Assembly: GCA_009885805.1 (NCBI GenBank)
Contig: VFJZ01000047.1
Coordinates: 23,011-87,010, forward strand
Reading direction: 5' to 3'
Length of the DNA: 64,000 bases
From: Actinomycetota bacterium
Lineage (GTDB): Bacteria; Actinomycetota; Thermoleophilia; Gaiellales; F1-60-MAGs149
The position numbers were made by a program, and so were the translations under genes. Shown in pieces: positions 34,624 through 43,103 of this stretch. Within the stretch, counting starts at the first letter, position 1, and the number at the start of each line of letters is the position of its first letter. The notes beneath the pieces are model-generated. The model searched no databases and was not told the origin of the DNA. It saw only the letters and a list, made by a program, of their open reading frames with translations.

Positions 34624-35145
34624 TCACGTCCCGAGTGCGCTGCGCCCGATCAACGCGTGCAGCGCGATCTGCTCGGCGGCGAGCGCCTCGGTCCCGCCCT
34701 CCTCGCGGTCGACCACGCAGATGACGGTCGCGCAGACGAGGCCCGCCTCGCGGAGAGCGGCGACGGCGTCGATTGCGGCCCCGCCCGACGTCACCACGTC
34801 CTCGACGACCACCACGCGCTCGCCAGGGACGAAGACCCCTTCGAGGCGATTCCGCGTGCCGTAGTCCTTCGCCGCCTTGCGGACGATCACGAACGGCAGC
34901 TGCGAGCGGAGGCTGGCCGCGGCCGCGAGGGCGATCGCGCCCACCTCCGGCGCCGCGATGCGCACCGCATGCGGGTCGTGCAGGCGCATCGCGTCGGCGA
35001 GCGCCTCGCCGATCTCCGCCAGCAGGTCAGGGCGCGTCCCGAAGCGGTACTTGTCGACGTAGAAGCGGCTGCGACGCCCCGAGCGGAGGACGAAGTCGCC
35101 CTCGATGACGGCCGCCTCCCGTACGCGATCGGCGAGGCCCGTCAC
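34624..35145 (-). CDS. pyrE: Orotate phosphoribosyltransferase
   Basis: 173 residues. FYVDKYRFGTRPDLLAEIG, KAAKDYGTRNRLEG and the PRPP-binding loop VVVVEDVVTSGGAAIDAV define PyrE, which makes OMP from orotate. The GTG start overlaps the stop of a small upstream gene (GTGA), so pyrE is translated together with a roadblock-domain gene and a small membrane protein. Confidence 0.94.
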   Translation of the reverse strand: MTGLADRVREAAVIEGDFVLRSGRRSRFYVDKYRFGTRPDLLAEIGEALADAMRLHDPHAVRIAAPEVGAIALAAAASLRSQLPFVIVRKAAKDYGTRNRLEGVFVPGERVVVVEDVVTSGGAAIDAVAALREAGLVCATVICVVDREEGGTEALAAEQIALHALIGRSALGT

Positions 35146-35348
35146 CCGTCGCCGCCGGCGAGGATCGCGCTCGCGGCGCCGACGACCGCCGCCACCTCGG
35201 GCGCGTCATCGGACAACGCGAGCATCGAGCCGTCGCTGAAGTACAGGTCGACGCGCGTCTGGTGCTTCCGCCGTCGGCGGCGAAGGACGACCGTGCCGAT
35301 CACCGAGCCCGCCGCGAGGCCGATCGCCGTGAAACTACGTCTCGCCAT
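35142..35348 (-). CDS. Small hypothetical protein with N-terminal hydrophobic segment
   Basis: 68 residues: a short hydrophobic N-terminal stretch (FTAIGLAAGSVIGTVVL), a basic RRRRRK patch, then RVDLYFSDGSMLAL and an Ala/Val-rich helix. ATG 35348 overlaps the end of the roadblock gene by 14 bases, and the stop overlaps pyrE. No family recognised. A membrane tether working with the roadblock protein is a guess from context. Confidence 0.62.
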   Translation of the reverse strand: MARRSFTAIGLAAGSVIGTVVLRRRRRKHQTRVDLYFSDGSMLALSDDAPEVAAVVGAASAILAGGDG

Positions 35349-35727
35349 CGTCGGACGCCTCCTCCACCGGACCTGGCTCAGCAGGATCCTCGGCGACATT
35401 GCGCAGGCAGGTCTTGAGGTCGTAGAAGATCAGGCCGACCGTGGGGTCGCAGCCGGTGACGGCGCAGACGAGCCGCTCGTCATCGCGGACGGCGAAGACA
35501 CTCCCGGCGGGCGTCGCCACCTCGAGCTGGGAGAGCGGCGGACGTCCGAGAGTCGACCGCGCCACCTCGGCGACGCGCCACAGCTCGCGCGCATTCGCGC
35601 CGAACGCCTCGGCCGCGAACGTTCCCAGCGTCGACGCCTCGACCGAACCGTCGTCGCGGACGATCACGGCGCGCTCGACCTGCGTCGAGATCTGCTTCAG
35701 GTCAGCCAGGGCCTCGGCGGGCTCCAT
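35335..35727 (-). CDS. Roadblock/LC7 domain protein
   Basis: 130 residues. The sequence AVIVRDDGSVEASTLG, then the helix FAANARELWRVAEVA-like segment, and VATPAGSVFAVRDDERLVCAV follow the beta-alpha-beta pattern of roadblock/LC7 domains. In bacteria these usually regulate small MglA-like GTPases, but none is encoded here. The ATG has GGGAGGAACG as ribosome binding site. First gene of a three-gene unit ending in pyrE, divergent from brkB-like. Confidence 0.72.
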   Translation of the reverse strand: MEPAEALADLKQISTQVERAVIVRDDGSVEASTLGTFAAEAFGANARELWRVAEVARSTLGRPPLSQLEVATPAGSVFAVRDDERLVCAVTGCDPTVGLIFYDLKTCLRNVAEDPAEPGPVEEASDDGET

Positions 35728-35790
35728 CGTTCCTCCCGGTCGCGTCGTGTGAGGCTAGCACGAGGGCCGCACTCCCTATCGTTCGAGGAG

Positions 35791-36666
35791 ATGGCGCGCC
35801 AGAGGAGCATGCGCAGGTGGTTCGGCCTGCAACCGCGAAAGCTGCGGGCGCCGCACGTGCCGTGGCTCGCCAATTTCTTCGCAGATCGTGGCACCCACCT
35901 GGCCGCGATGATCGCCTACTACGCCCTCCTGTCGTTCGTGCCGCTGCTGTTCCTGCTGCTCCTGCCGCTGCAGCTCGCCGGTGAGCAGTCCGAGTCGAGC
36001 TTCCTGATCAGGCGCCTGTCCGAGGCGTTCCCCGGCCAGTCGGTCTCCGACATCGTCCGCGTCGTCAACGATCTGCGCGGGCCCGCCTCGACGATCGGCC
36101 TGATCGGCCTGGCGCTGCTGATCTGGTCGGCGCTCGGCCTGCTGTCGGCGATCGGTTCGGCCCTGAACATCATCTACGAGGTTCCGAACCGTCCGTTCCT
36201 GCAGCAGAAACTGCACACGCTCGTGCTGGTCCTCGGCGCGATCGTCGGGCTGTTCGGTGTTCTGACGGTGACGAGCGCGATCTCGGCGATCGCGACGGCG
36301 TACACGGACTCGGTGTTCGGCCTGCTGTCGGTCGAGGAGGCGCTCGGCCTGGCGTTCTCGATGTCCGTCACCACGGCGCTGCTGTTCGTCGTCTACCGCT
36401 ACGTGCCGAACACGCAGGTGACGACACGCGAGGTGCTGCCGGGGACGATCGCAGCGGCTGCCGCCTTCCAGGCGGGATTCCTCGCGCTCCCGCTCTACCT
36501 CGACGTGATCGACACCGTGCCATCGCTGAAGGCGCTCGGCGGTTTCGTGATCCTGCTCGTCTGGTTCTTCCTGATGTCGAACGTGATGCTGCTCGGCGCC
36601 GAGATCAACTGGTGGTACGGGCGCGGCCGGCTGCAGGGTGACGACGACCCGATGGGCCTCGCCTGA
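35791..36666 (+). CDS. YihY/virulence factor BrkB family membrane protein
   Basis: 291 residues with six membrane segments. LANFFADRGTHLAAMIAYYALLSFVPLLFLLL and VLPGTIAAAAAFQAGF are YihY/BrkB signatures. The molecular role of the family is unclear; it is not an RNase despite old RNase BN labels. ATG 35791 is preceded by GAGGAG without a gap and by TATCGT (35777-35782) 8 bases upstream. ATG 35809 is an alternative with its own GAGGAG. Confidence 0.85.
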   Translation: MARQRSMRRWFGLQPRKLRAPHVPWLANFFADRGTHLAAMIAYYALLSFVPLLFLLLLPLQLAGEQSESSFLIRRLSEAFPGQSVSDIVRVVNDLRGPASTIGLIGLALLIWSALGLLSAIGSALNIIYEVPNRPFLQQKLHTLVLVLGAIVGLFGVLTVTSAISAIATAYTDSVFGLLSVEEALGLAFSMSVTTALLFVVYRYVPNTQVTTREVLPGTIAAAAAFQAGFLALPLYLDVIDTVPSLKALGGFVILLVWFFLMSNVMLLGAEINWWYGRGRLQGDDDPMGLA

Positions 36667-36672
36667 CCGGCG

Positions 36673-37890
36673 TCAGCGCCCGACACGGATCGCGTAGAGG
36701 CCGAACCAGGGGCGAGCCGACGGGCGGACGCGCACCTCGATGTATGCGCCGCCGCCGGATGGCCGGCAGCGAACGGTGTACGCAGCCGTGACGCGGCGAG
36801 AGAACGGGCACGTCCGGCGGTTCCGCAGTCGCCAGACGTCGACGGGGTCGTCACCGGCCGCGAGCGCGCCGTACAGGACGCAGGTGCGCGGGCAGAACCG
36901 CCGCCCGTACGCGCGCGCCGTGGAATTGTTCGGCTCCGTCTCGTCGATGCGGGGCGCCTTCGCCGCCAGCGCTCGCTGCAGGTCGATCGTGCCGTAGCCC
37001 GTCGTCGCGTTCCACCGCGTCGCGGCGGTCGCTGTCCGACGCAGCAGATACGTGATCACCTGCGGGTTCGTCACCGTCTCGTGCCGACCCCAGACGAGCG
37101 CGGCCGCGCCCGAGACGATCGCGGCCGAGTAGGACGTGCCGCTGTCCGGGCCCCACGAGCCGTCGATCCGCGGGAGCGTCAGGCCCGTCCCGGGAGCCGA
37201 CAGATCCAGGTGCGCGTCGCGGGCCGACCCGCCGAGGGTCGACGCGACGCTCAGGACGTGATCGCTCCGCGCCGGCCAGCGGACGGGCTCGTCCGGCTCC
37301 GGATCGTTGCCGGCGGCGGCGACGACGAGGGCGCCGGCCCTGACGAGCGCGTCGAGTGCACGCTGGTTCGCCGCCGTCCTCGGCATCTCGAACGACAGGT
37401 TGACGACGAGTGGTTGCGTCGCGGCGAGGCGCTTCAGGTAGCCGAACGCGCAGGCCACCTTCAGGTCATCGCCGTCCCTGGTGATGCGGACGGCGACGAC
37501 CGGCGAGTAGGGCGAGACGCCGACGGCGCCGATGCCGTTGATCGGAGCGGCCGCCAGCATCGCCACCTTCGTGCCGTGCCCGACGCCGTGGTAGGAGTCG
37601 TCGACGATACCGAGCGACGTCGCCGGCTCGGCCTGACCGCTCGTGCAGTCGGCGCTCGTGTCGTCCAGGTAGCCGGCGAAATCGTCGAACCCGGCCCAGA
37701 TCCCGGAGTCGACGATGGCGATCACCGGGTACGCGCGGTCGGCGTTCGGCTGGGCCGGACTCCAACGGATCTCGTCGAGCCAGGCATGGTCGGCGAGGTA
37801 CTGCCCGTCGAGGGGATCGGCCAGCGCCGGCGCGGCGAAACCGGCCGCGGCGATGAGCGGCAGCGCCAGCCACAGAAAGCGCAGTCGCAC
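36673..37890 (-). CDS. Secreted subtilisin-like serine protease (S8) with PPC-like C-terminal domain
   Basis: 405 residues with signal peptide RLRFLWLALPLIAAAGFAAPALA. The triad is visible: Asp in IAIVDSGIWAGF, His in GVGHGTKVAML, and Ser in DSGTSYSAAIVSGAAAL; the oxyanion Asn lies in AAAGNDPEPDEP. A C-terminal part beginning ETEPNNSTARAYG resembles pre-peptidase C-terminal (PPC) domains, with four Cys that may form disulfides. GTG 37890 has TAGGCT (37902-37897) 6 bases upstream, so the transcript is probably leaderless. Confidence 0.88.
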   Translation of the reverse strand: MRLRFLWLALPLIAAAGFAAPALADPLDGQYLADHAWLDEIRWSPAQPNADRAYPVIAIVDSGIWAGFDDFAGYLDDTSADCTSGQAEPATSLGIVDDSYHGVGHGTKVAMLAAAPINGIGAVGVSPYSPVVAVRITRDGDDLKVACAFGYLKRLAATQPLVVNLSFEMPRTAANQRALDALVRAGALVVAAAGNDPEPDEPVRWPARSDHVLSVASTLGGSARDAHLDLSAPGTGLTLPRIDGSWGPDSGTSYSAAIVSGAAALVWGRHETVTNPQVITYLLRRTATAATRWNATTGYGTIDLQRALAAKAPRIDETEPNNSTARAYGRRFCPRTCVLYGALAAGDDPVDVWRLRNRRTCPFSRRVTAAYTVRCRPSGGGAYIEVRVRPSARPWFGLYAIRVGR

Positions 37891-37945
37891 GTACCCAGCC
37901 TACTTCGGCCGCTGCGCGCGGCCATCACCCGGTTCGGGAAAGACT

Positions 37946-37961
37946 TGTTGAGATTTCAACA
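37946..37961. promoter_or_regulatory. Small AT-rich inverted repeat between rdgB and the subtilase gene
   Basis: TGTTGA (37946-37951) and TCAACA (37956-37961) pair across GATT. The sequence is unusually AT-rich for this chromosome. It could be the 3' hairpin of the rdgB operon or an operator upstream of the protease promoter; nothing in the sequence decides. Confidence 0.35.
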
Positions 37962-37979
37962 CGTTGACCATGAGACAGG

Positions 37980-38555
37980 TCATCGCCGGAGCAGCGGCCG
38001 CAGAGCGGCAGCGGCGCGGCCGCGATGGGAGATCTCGTCCTTTCCCGACGGCGCCAGCTCGGCGAGCGTGCGCGTGGCACCGGCGGGGACGAAGATCGGG
38101 TCGTAGCCGAAGCCGGCGGCGCCGCGCCGTTCGGCCGCGATCGTGCCGTCGAGCGTCCCCTCGGCGATGAGCTCGCGCCCGTCCGGGAGCACGGCGACAA
38201 GGACGCACCGAAACGACGCCGCCCGGTCGCTCGCACCGCCGAGCGCGGCGAGCAGGTACGCGATGCGGCCGGCGTCGTCGAGCCCGTCGCCGCCGTATCT
38301 GGCGGTCTCGACGCCGGGCGCGCCACCGAGAGCCGCGACCTCGAGCCCGGAGTCGTCGGCGACGACGGTCGCGCCGGCCGGCGCGAGCGCCCGTCCGGCG
38401 GCAGCCTTGAGGCGGGCGTTCGCGAGGAAGGTGCCGCCGTCTTCGACGGGCGGCTGGTACCCGACGATCGGCTCCACCGGCACGCCCAGTAACCGGGCCA
38501 GCTCGGCGGCCTTGTGCACGCTCGTCGAGGCGATGCGGATCACGAAGCGGCGCAC
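37980..38555 (-). CDS. rdgB: Non-canonical purine NTP pyrophosphatase (RdgB/HAM1)
   Basis: 191 residues. [17 protein letters not shown] at the start, [23 protein letters not shown] in the middle, and [11 protein letters not shown] with [16 protein letters not shown] near the end are the RdgB signatures. It removes ITP, dITP and XTP from the nucleotide pool. It overlaps the 3' end of rph by 16 bases, a common gene pair. Confidence 0.95.
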   Translation of the reverse strand: MRRFVIRIASTSVHKAAELARLLGVPVEPIVGYQPPVEDGGTFLANARLKAAAGRALAPAGATVVADDSGLEVAALGGAPGVETARYGGDGLDDAGRIAYLLAALGGASDRAASFRCVLVAVLPDGRELIAEGTLDGTIAAERRGAAGFGYDPIFVPAGATRTLAELAPSGKDEISHRGRAAAALRPLLRR

Positions 38556-39259
38556 GCGGCGAACTGCAGCGCACGGATCGAGCCGATGCCCTCCTCCGCG
38601 AGGGCGAGGAGCCGATCGAGCTCCTCACGCGCGAACGGCTCGGCTTCTGCCGTGCCCTGCACCTCGACGAAGCGCCCGTCGCCGGTCATCACGACATTCA
38701 TATCGGTGTCGGCGCGCACGTCCTCGCCGTAGTCCAGATCGAGCAGCGCCACGCCGTCGACGACGCCGACCGAGACCGCGGCGACCGTCTGGCTGAGCGG
38801 CAGCTCGGCGATCCGGCCGCGGTCGACCAGCGCCGCCAGCGCCCGGTGCAGGGCGACGTAGCCGCCCGAGATCGCCGCGCAGCGCGTCCCACCGTCAGCC
38901 TGGATCACGTCGCAGTCGACCCACACCGTCCGCTCGCCGAGCGCGCGCCGATCGACGACCGCGCGCAGGGAGCGACCGATCAGCCGCTGGATCTCGACCG
39001 TGCGGCCGTCCGTCCGGCCGCGGGCCGCGTCGCGCGGCTTCCGGGTCGAGGTCGAGCCGGGCAGCATCCCGTACTCCGCCGTCACCCATCCGACCCCCTG
39101 GCCGCGCATCCAACCGGGCACGGACTCCTCGACCATGGCGGTGCAGACGACGCGCGTGCTGCCCGCGTGGACGAGCACGGAACCGGACGCCGACGGGATG
39201 AAGTCGACATCGAACACGAGCTGGCGGATCTCGTCGGGACGGCGACCATCGGCGCGCAT
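38540..39259 (-). CDS. rph: Ribonuclease PH
   Basis: 239 residues: [57 protein letters not shown] and [21 protein letters not shown]. It trims tRNA 3' ends by phosphorolysis. ATG 39259 is fixed by TACGCT (39271-39266) exactly 6 bases upstream, so rph-rdgB can be transcribed apart from aspS, which ends 23 bases upstream. Confidence 0.95.
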   Translation of the reverse strand: MRADGRRPDEIRQLVFDVDFIPSASGSVLVHAGSTRVVCTAMVEESVPGWMRGQGVGWVTAEYGMLPGSTSTRKPRDAARGRTDGRTVEIQRLIGRSLRAVVDRRALGERTVWVDCDVIQADGGTRCAAISGGYVALHRALAALVDRGRIAELPLSQTVAAVSVGVVDGVALLDLDYGEDVRADTDMNVVMTGDGRFVEVQGTAEAEPFAREELDRLLALAEEGIGSIRALQFAACAAS

Positions 39260-39282
39260 CGCCGGAGCGTACCTGCGGGCCC

Positions 39283-41052
39283 CTACGGGCGCGGCCGCAG
39301 CCGCAGGCCGAGCTCGTCGAGCTGGGCGCCCTCGACGGGCGTCGGTGCATCGGTCAGCGGGTCGTGGCCGCCGGCGATCTTCGGGAAGGCGATCACGTCG
39401 CGGATGTTGTCGGTCCGCTCGAGCAGCATCACCGTCCGATCGAGGCCGGGCGCGATGCCACCGTGCGGCGGCGCGCCGAATCGCAGGGCACGCAGCAGGA
39501 AGCCGAATCGGGCCTCCGCGTCGTCGGTCGAGAAGCCGACGACGTCGAAGATGCGCTGCTGCAGGTCGGCACGGTGGATTCGCAACGACCCCGACGCGAT
39601 CTCGAGACCGTTGCAGACGAAGTCGTACGCCTCGGAGATGACGGCGCCGGGGTCGCTGTCGAGCAGCTGCTCGTGCTCGCGCTTCGGCGCGGTGAACATG
39701 TGGTGCTCGCCCTCCCAGCGCTGCTCGTCGGTGTCCCACTTGAGGAGCGGGAAGTCGACCACGAACGCGAACGCGTAGGAGTCCCGGTCGTACAGGGCGA
39801 GGCGATCGGCCAGATGTGGCCGGAGGGCTCCGAGCACGCGGCAAACGATCGCCTCGTCGTCAGCCGCGAGCAGGATCGCGTCGCCGCTCTGCGCGCCGGT
39901 CGCGGATCGGAGCCCGTCGATCTCGGCCGGTGTCAGGAACTTCGCGATCGGCGAACGCACCTCCCCGCTGGCGTCCAGCAGCAGGTACGCGAGCCCCTTC
40001 CCGCCCCACTCCCTGGCGAACGCGACAAGGTCGTCCAGCTCGCGGCGCGAGAGGCCGGCGCCGCCCGGGCACGCCAGGCCGCGCACGACGCCGCCGCTGC
40101 CGGCCGCACCCTTGAAGACGGCGAACCCGGAGTCGCGCACGAGGTCGGTGACGTCGGCGATCTCGAGTCCGTAGCGGCGGTCGGGCTTGTCGGTGCCGTA
40201 CCGCGCCATCGACTCGTGCCAGGTGAGCTTCGGGAACGGCCGCGGCAGCTCCACGCCCCTGACCTCGCGCCAGATCTCGGCGTAGAGTCCTTCCACCAGA
40301 TCGAGCACGTCGTCGCGCTCGACGAACGCCATCTCGATGTCGAGCTGCGTGAACTCGAGCTGCCGGTCGGCGCGCTGCGCCTCGTCCCGGAAGCAGCGGG
40401 CGATCTGGTAGTAGCGCTCGAACCCGCTCATCATATAGAGCTGCTTGAACAGCTGAGGGCTCTGCGGGAGGGCGTAGAACGCGCCGGGCTGGAGCCGAGC
40501 CGGTACCAGGAAGTCGCGGGCGCCCTCGGGCGTCGACTTCGTCAGGACGGGAGTCTCGAGATCGAGGAAGCCGCGCTCCTCGAGGTACCGGCGCATGATG
40601 CGGGTGACGGTGGCGCGCGTCGTCAGGTGACGCGTCATCGCCTCTCTGCGCAGGTCGAGCGCGCGGTGGCGGATGCGGAGCGCCTCGTCCACGCCCTCGT
40701 CGTCGAGCTGGAAGGGCAGCACCTCGGCCATCGACAGCACCTCCAGCGCCACCACGCGCAGCTCGATCGCTCCCGTCGGCAGCTTCGGGTTGACCGTCGC
40801 CGGCGTGCGCGCGACGACGTCCGCCTCGACGCGGACGACCGATTCGACGCGCGTCGAATGCGCCAGCGCATGGACGCCCGGCTGGTCGGACGGGTCGATG
40901 ACGGCCTGGACGATGCCGGACGCGTCGCGCAGGTCGAGAAAGATCAGCGCGCCGTGATCGCGATGTCGCGCGACGAAGCCGGACAGGACGACGCGGTCGC
41001 CGATCTGGTCGACCGTCAACGTCCCGCAGCCGTGCGTCCGGTACCAGCTCAC
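39283..41052 (-). CDS. aspS: Aspartyl-tRNA synthetase, bacterial type
   Basis: 589 residues: N-terminal OB fold ([26 protein letters not shown]), class II motif 2 ([23 protein letters not shown]), a GAD insertion domain and motif 3 ([19 protein letters not shown]). GTG 41052 overlaps the hisS stop (GTGA), so hisS and aspS are co-translated. Whether it also charges tRNA-Asn cannot be judged here. Confidence 0.96.
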   Translation of the reverse strand: MSWYRTHGCGTLTVDQIGDRVVLSGFVARHRDHGALIFLDLRDASGIVQAVIDPSDQPGVHALAHSTRVESVVRVEADVVARTPATVNPKLPTGAIELRVVALEVLSMAEVLPFQLDDEGVDEALRIRHRALDLRREAMTRHLTTRATVTRIMRRYLEERGFLDLETPVLTKSTPEGARDFLVPARLQPGAFYALPQSPQLFKQLYMMSGFERYYQIARCFRDEAQRADRQLEFTQLDIEMAFVERDDVLDLVEGLYAEIWREVRGVELPRPFPKLTWHESMARYGTDKPDRRYGLEIADVTDLVRDSGFAVFKGAAGSGGVVRGLACPGGAGLSRRELDDLVAFAREWGGKGLAYLLLDASGEVRSPIAKFLTPAEIDGLRSATGAQSGDAILLAADDEAIVCRVLGALRPHLADRLALYDRDSYAFAFVVDFPLLKWDTDEQRWEGEHHMFTAPKREHEQLLDSDPGAVISEAYDFVCNGLEIASGSLRIHRADLQQRIFDVVGFSTDDAEARFGFLLRALRFGAPPHGGIAPGLDRTVMLLERTDNIRDVIAFPKIAGGHDPLTDAPTPVEGAQLDELGLRLRPRP

Positions 41053-42320
41053 CCGCGGATCCTCTCGACGATGTCGTCCACCAGCCGTGTCAGCGCGACC
41101 GCCTCGCTGCCGCCGCGCTCGCGGTCGCGCACCGTCACGGTAGCGGCCGCCCAGTCGGACGGGCCGCACTGCACGACGATCCTGGCACCGACGCGTTCGG
41201 CATGCTTCCACTGGCCCTTGTCGCTGCGCCCCGCCAGGTCGGCCTCCGCGCTGACGCCGGCCAGGCGCAGCCGATCGAGCAACGCGTGCAGCGCCGGCCG
41301 GGCGGCGGGCTCCGTGATCTGGACGAACACGTCGATGGCGACCGGGCCGACGAGTGCGCCCGCGATCCCCTGGTCCTCGAGCGCGAGCACGATCCGGTCG
41401 ATGCCGGCGGCGAAGCCGACGCCCGGGGTGGGCGGCCCGCCGAGGACCTCGGCGAACCCGTCGTAGCGTCCGCCGCCGGAGACGGTGGACTGCGCGCCGA
41501 GCGCTGGCCACTTGATCTCCCAGGCGGTGTGGGTGTAGTAGTCGAGGCCGCGGACGAGCGTCGGCTCGACGCGGAACGACACACCGCGGGCGTCCAGGAA
41601 CGCCCTCACCTCCGCGAAGTGCGCGGCTGCCTCGGTCGAGAGCCGGTCGGTGATCTTCGGTGCGTCGGCGAGGATCGCCTGTGATCGCTCGTGCTTGGTA
41701 TCGAACGCCCGCAGCGGGTTCGTGTCGCGCAGGCGCAGCACGTCGTCCGACAGCTCGGCGGCGTGGCGGTCGAGGTAGTCGCGCAGATCGGCGACGTAGA
41801 GGCGACGGGCGGCCGGCGTGTCGATCGAGTTGACCTCCAGCTCGAGACCGGTCATCCCGATCGCCTCCAGCCAGGCCATCTGCAGGGCGATCAGCTCGGC
41901 GTCGACGGCAGCGTCGTGCGAGCCGATCGCCTCCGCGTCGAACTGCACGAACTCGCGCAGGCGGCCCCGCTGCGGACGGTTGTAGCGGTACGCGGTGCCG
42001 CACGTGAAGACACGGACCGGCTGCGGGCGCTTGTGGAGGCCGTGCTGGAGATAGGCCCGGACGATCCCGGCCGTCAGCTCCGGCCGCAGGGAGATCGCAC
42101 GGTCGCCGCGGTCGCGAAAGGAGTACATCTCCTTCGTGACGACCTCCGAGCTCTCGCCGCTCGTCCGTTCGAACAGGCCCGTCTCCTCGAACAGCGGCAC
42201 GGCCAGCTCGGCGTAGCCGGCCGCGCCGAAGATCGCCGTCGCACGGTCGACGACCGCACGGCGGATCGCCATCCGCTCCGGCAGCCAGTCCTGCGTACCG
42301 GGCGGGCCCTTCAGGGTCAT
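41049..42320 (-). CDS. hisS: Histidyl-tRNA synthetase
   Basis: 423 residues. GPPGTQDWLPERMAIRRAV, motif 2 FTCGTAYRYNRPQRGRLREFVQFDAEAIG, His-specific LVRGLDYYTHTAWEIKW and GGGRYDGF, and a C-terminal anticodon-binding domain. The ATG at 42320 overlaps the stop of the metallo-beta-lactamase gene (ATGA). The order MBL-hisS-aspS is common in Gram-positive genomes. Confidence 0.96.
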   Translation of the reverse strand: MTLKGPPGTQDWLPERMAIRRAVVDRATAIFGAAGYAELAVPLFEETGLFERTSGESSEVVTKEMYSFRDRGDRAISLRPELTAGIVRAYLQHGLHKRPQPVRVFTCGTAYRYNRPQRGRLREFVQFDAEAIGSHDAAVDAELIALQMAWLEAIGMTGLELEVNSIDTPAARRLYVADLRDYLDRHAAELSDDVLRLRDTNPLRAFDTKHERSQAILADAPKITDRLSTEAAAHFAEVRAFLDARGVSFRVEPTLVRGLDYYTHTAWEIKWPALGAQSTVSGGGRYDGFAEVLGGPPTPGVGFAAGIDRIVLALEDQGIAGALVGPVAIDVFVQITEPAARPALHALLDRLRLAGVSAEADLAGRSDKGQWKHAERVGARIVVQCGPSDWAAATVTVRDRERGGSEAVALTRLVDDIVERIRG

Positions 42321-42982
42321 GACTGCACCCGCCGCCGAACGGCGTCGAGGAACGGGTTGGTGCCGAGTTCCGCCGCGAGGGTCGTCGGCTCCGAATGACC
42401 GGACAGGATTGGCGCGTCGCGCGGGCACGTCTCGTACAGCGATACGATCGAATCCGCGAGCACGGCCGCCGAGCAGCCGGGGAAGTCGGTGCGCCCGACG
42501 GAGCCCCGGAAGATCACGTCGCCGACCAGCACCACGACCTCTCCGCTGTCGGGGTCGCGCACCTCGAAGGCGAGCCCGGCGACCGAATGACCGGGCACGA
42601 GATGCGTCTGGACGTCCAGGCCGGCGACCGAGAATCTCTCGTCACCCCGGAGCTTCACATCGGCTTCGTACGACTCGAACGGGCCGACGCCCGGCGGCGT
42701 GGCAGAGTCCAGGGCCGCGAGGATAGGAGCTTCCCCGCAACTGATGTACACTGGGCTTCCGGTGCTCCGAGCGAGCGGAGCGACGGCACCAACGTGATCG
42801 AAATGCGCGTGCGTGACGAGGATCGCCGCGCACCGTACGGCGCTCGCCGCAAGGGCCGCCGTGATCGCTTCCGGTTCGTCTCCGGGGTCGACCACGACCG
42901 CCTCATCGGCACCAGAACGACGCAGGATGTAGCAGCGGGTCCCGTAGGGCCCAAGCGAGAGTGCGGTGACGTGCAGGGGGAT
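42317..42982 (-). CDS. MBL-fold metallohydrolase (glyoxalase II-like), apparent AUC start
   Basis: 221 residues if started at ATC 42982. The zinc motif VTHAHFDHVGAVAPLA, the later PGHS and LVGDVIFRGSVGR, and a final His in LSGHSEPT identify a glyoxalase II/YcbL-type hydrolase. The conserved family opening LHVTALSLGPYGTRCYILRR lies upstream of the first in-frame GTG (42895), and no ATG, GTG or TTG precedes it before an in-frame TAG. GGAG (42993-42990) sits 7 bases before ATC, so an AUC start is the best reading. CTG 42976 or an upstream indel are the alternatives. Confidence 0.75.
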   Translation of the reverse strand: MPLHVTALSLGPYGTRCYILRRSGADEAVVVDPGDEPEAITAALAASAVRCAAILVTHAHFDHVGAVAPLARSTGSPVYISCGEAPILAALDSATPPGVGPFESYEADVKLRGDERFSVAGLDVQTHLVPGHSVAGLAFEVRDPDSGEVVVLVGDVIFRGSVGRTDFPGCSAAVLADSIVSLYETCPRDAPILSGHSEPTTLAAELGTNPFLDAVRRRVQS

Positions 42983-43091
42983 CGCTGAACTCCAGTTCGT
43001 TGAACGTGGGAGCCGTCCGGCACGACCGGCGGGAGGAGTGCAAGTCTAGCCATGGCCCGGGTCGTTCTGGCCGGTCGCGGCGTGAAGGGGG

Positions 43092-43097
43092 TAGTGT
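43092..43097 (+). promoter_or_regulatory. -10 box of the sigma factor gene
   Basis: TAGTGT lies exactly 6 bases before the ATG at 43104, indicating a leaderless mRNA for the sigma factor. No ribosome binding site is present before the ATG, which agrees. Confidence 0.6.
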
Positions 43098-43103
43098 CGA
43101 TCG

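Noticed and set aside
42987..42998. GAAC-TCCA-GTTC, a third LexA-like palindrome before the MBL-hisS-aspS operon
   Set aside because: The inner four bases do not fit RNRY on either strand and the outer C...G flanks are absent. One GAAC-N4-GTTC is expected by chance in 64 kb. It also holds the Shine-Dalgarno sequence of the MBL gene, which explains part of it.
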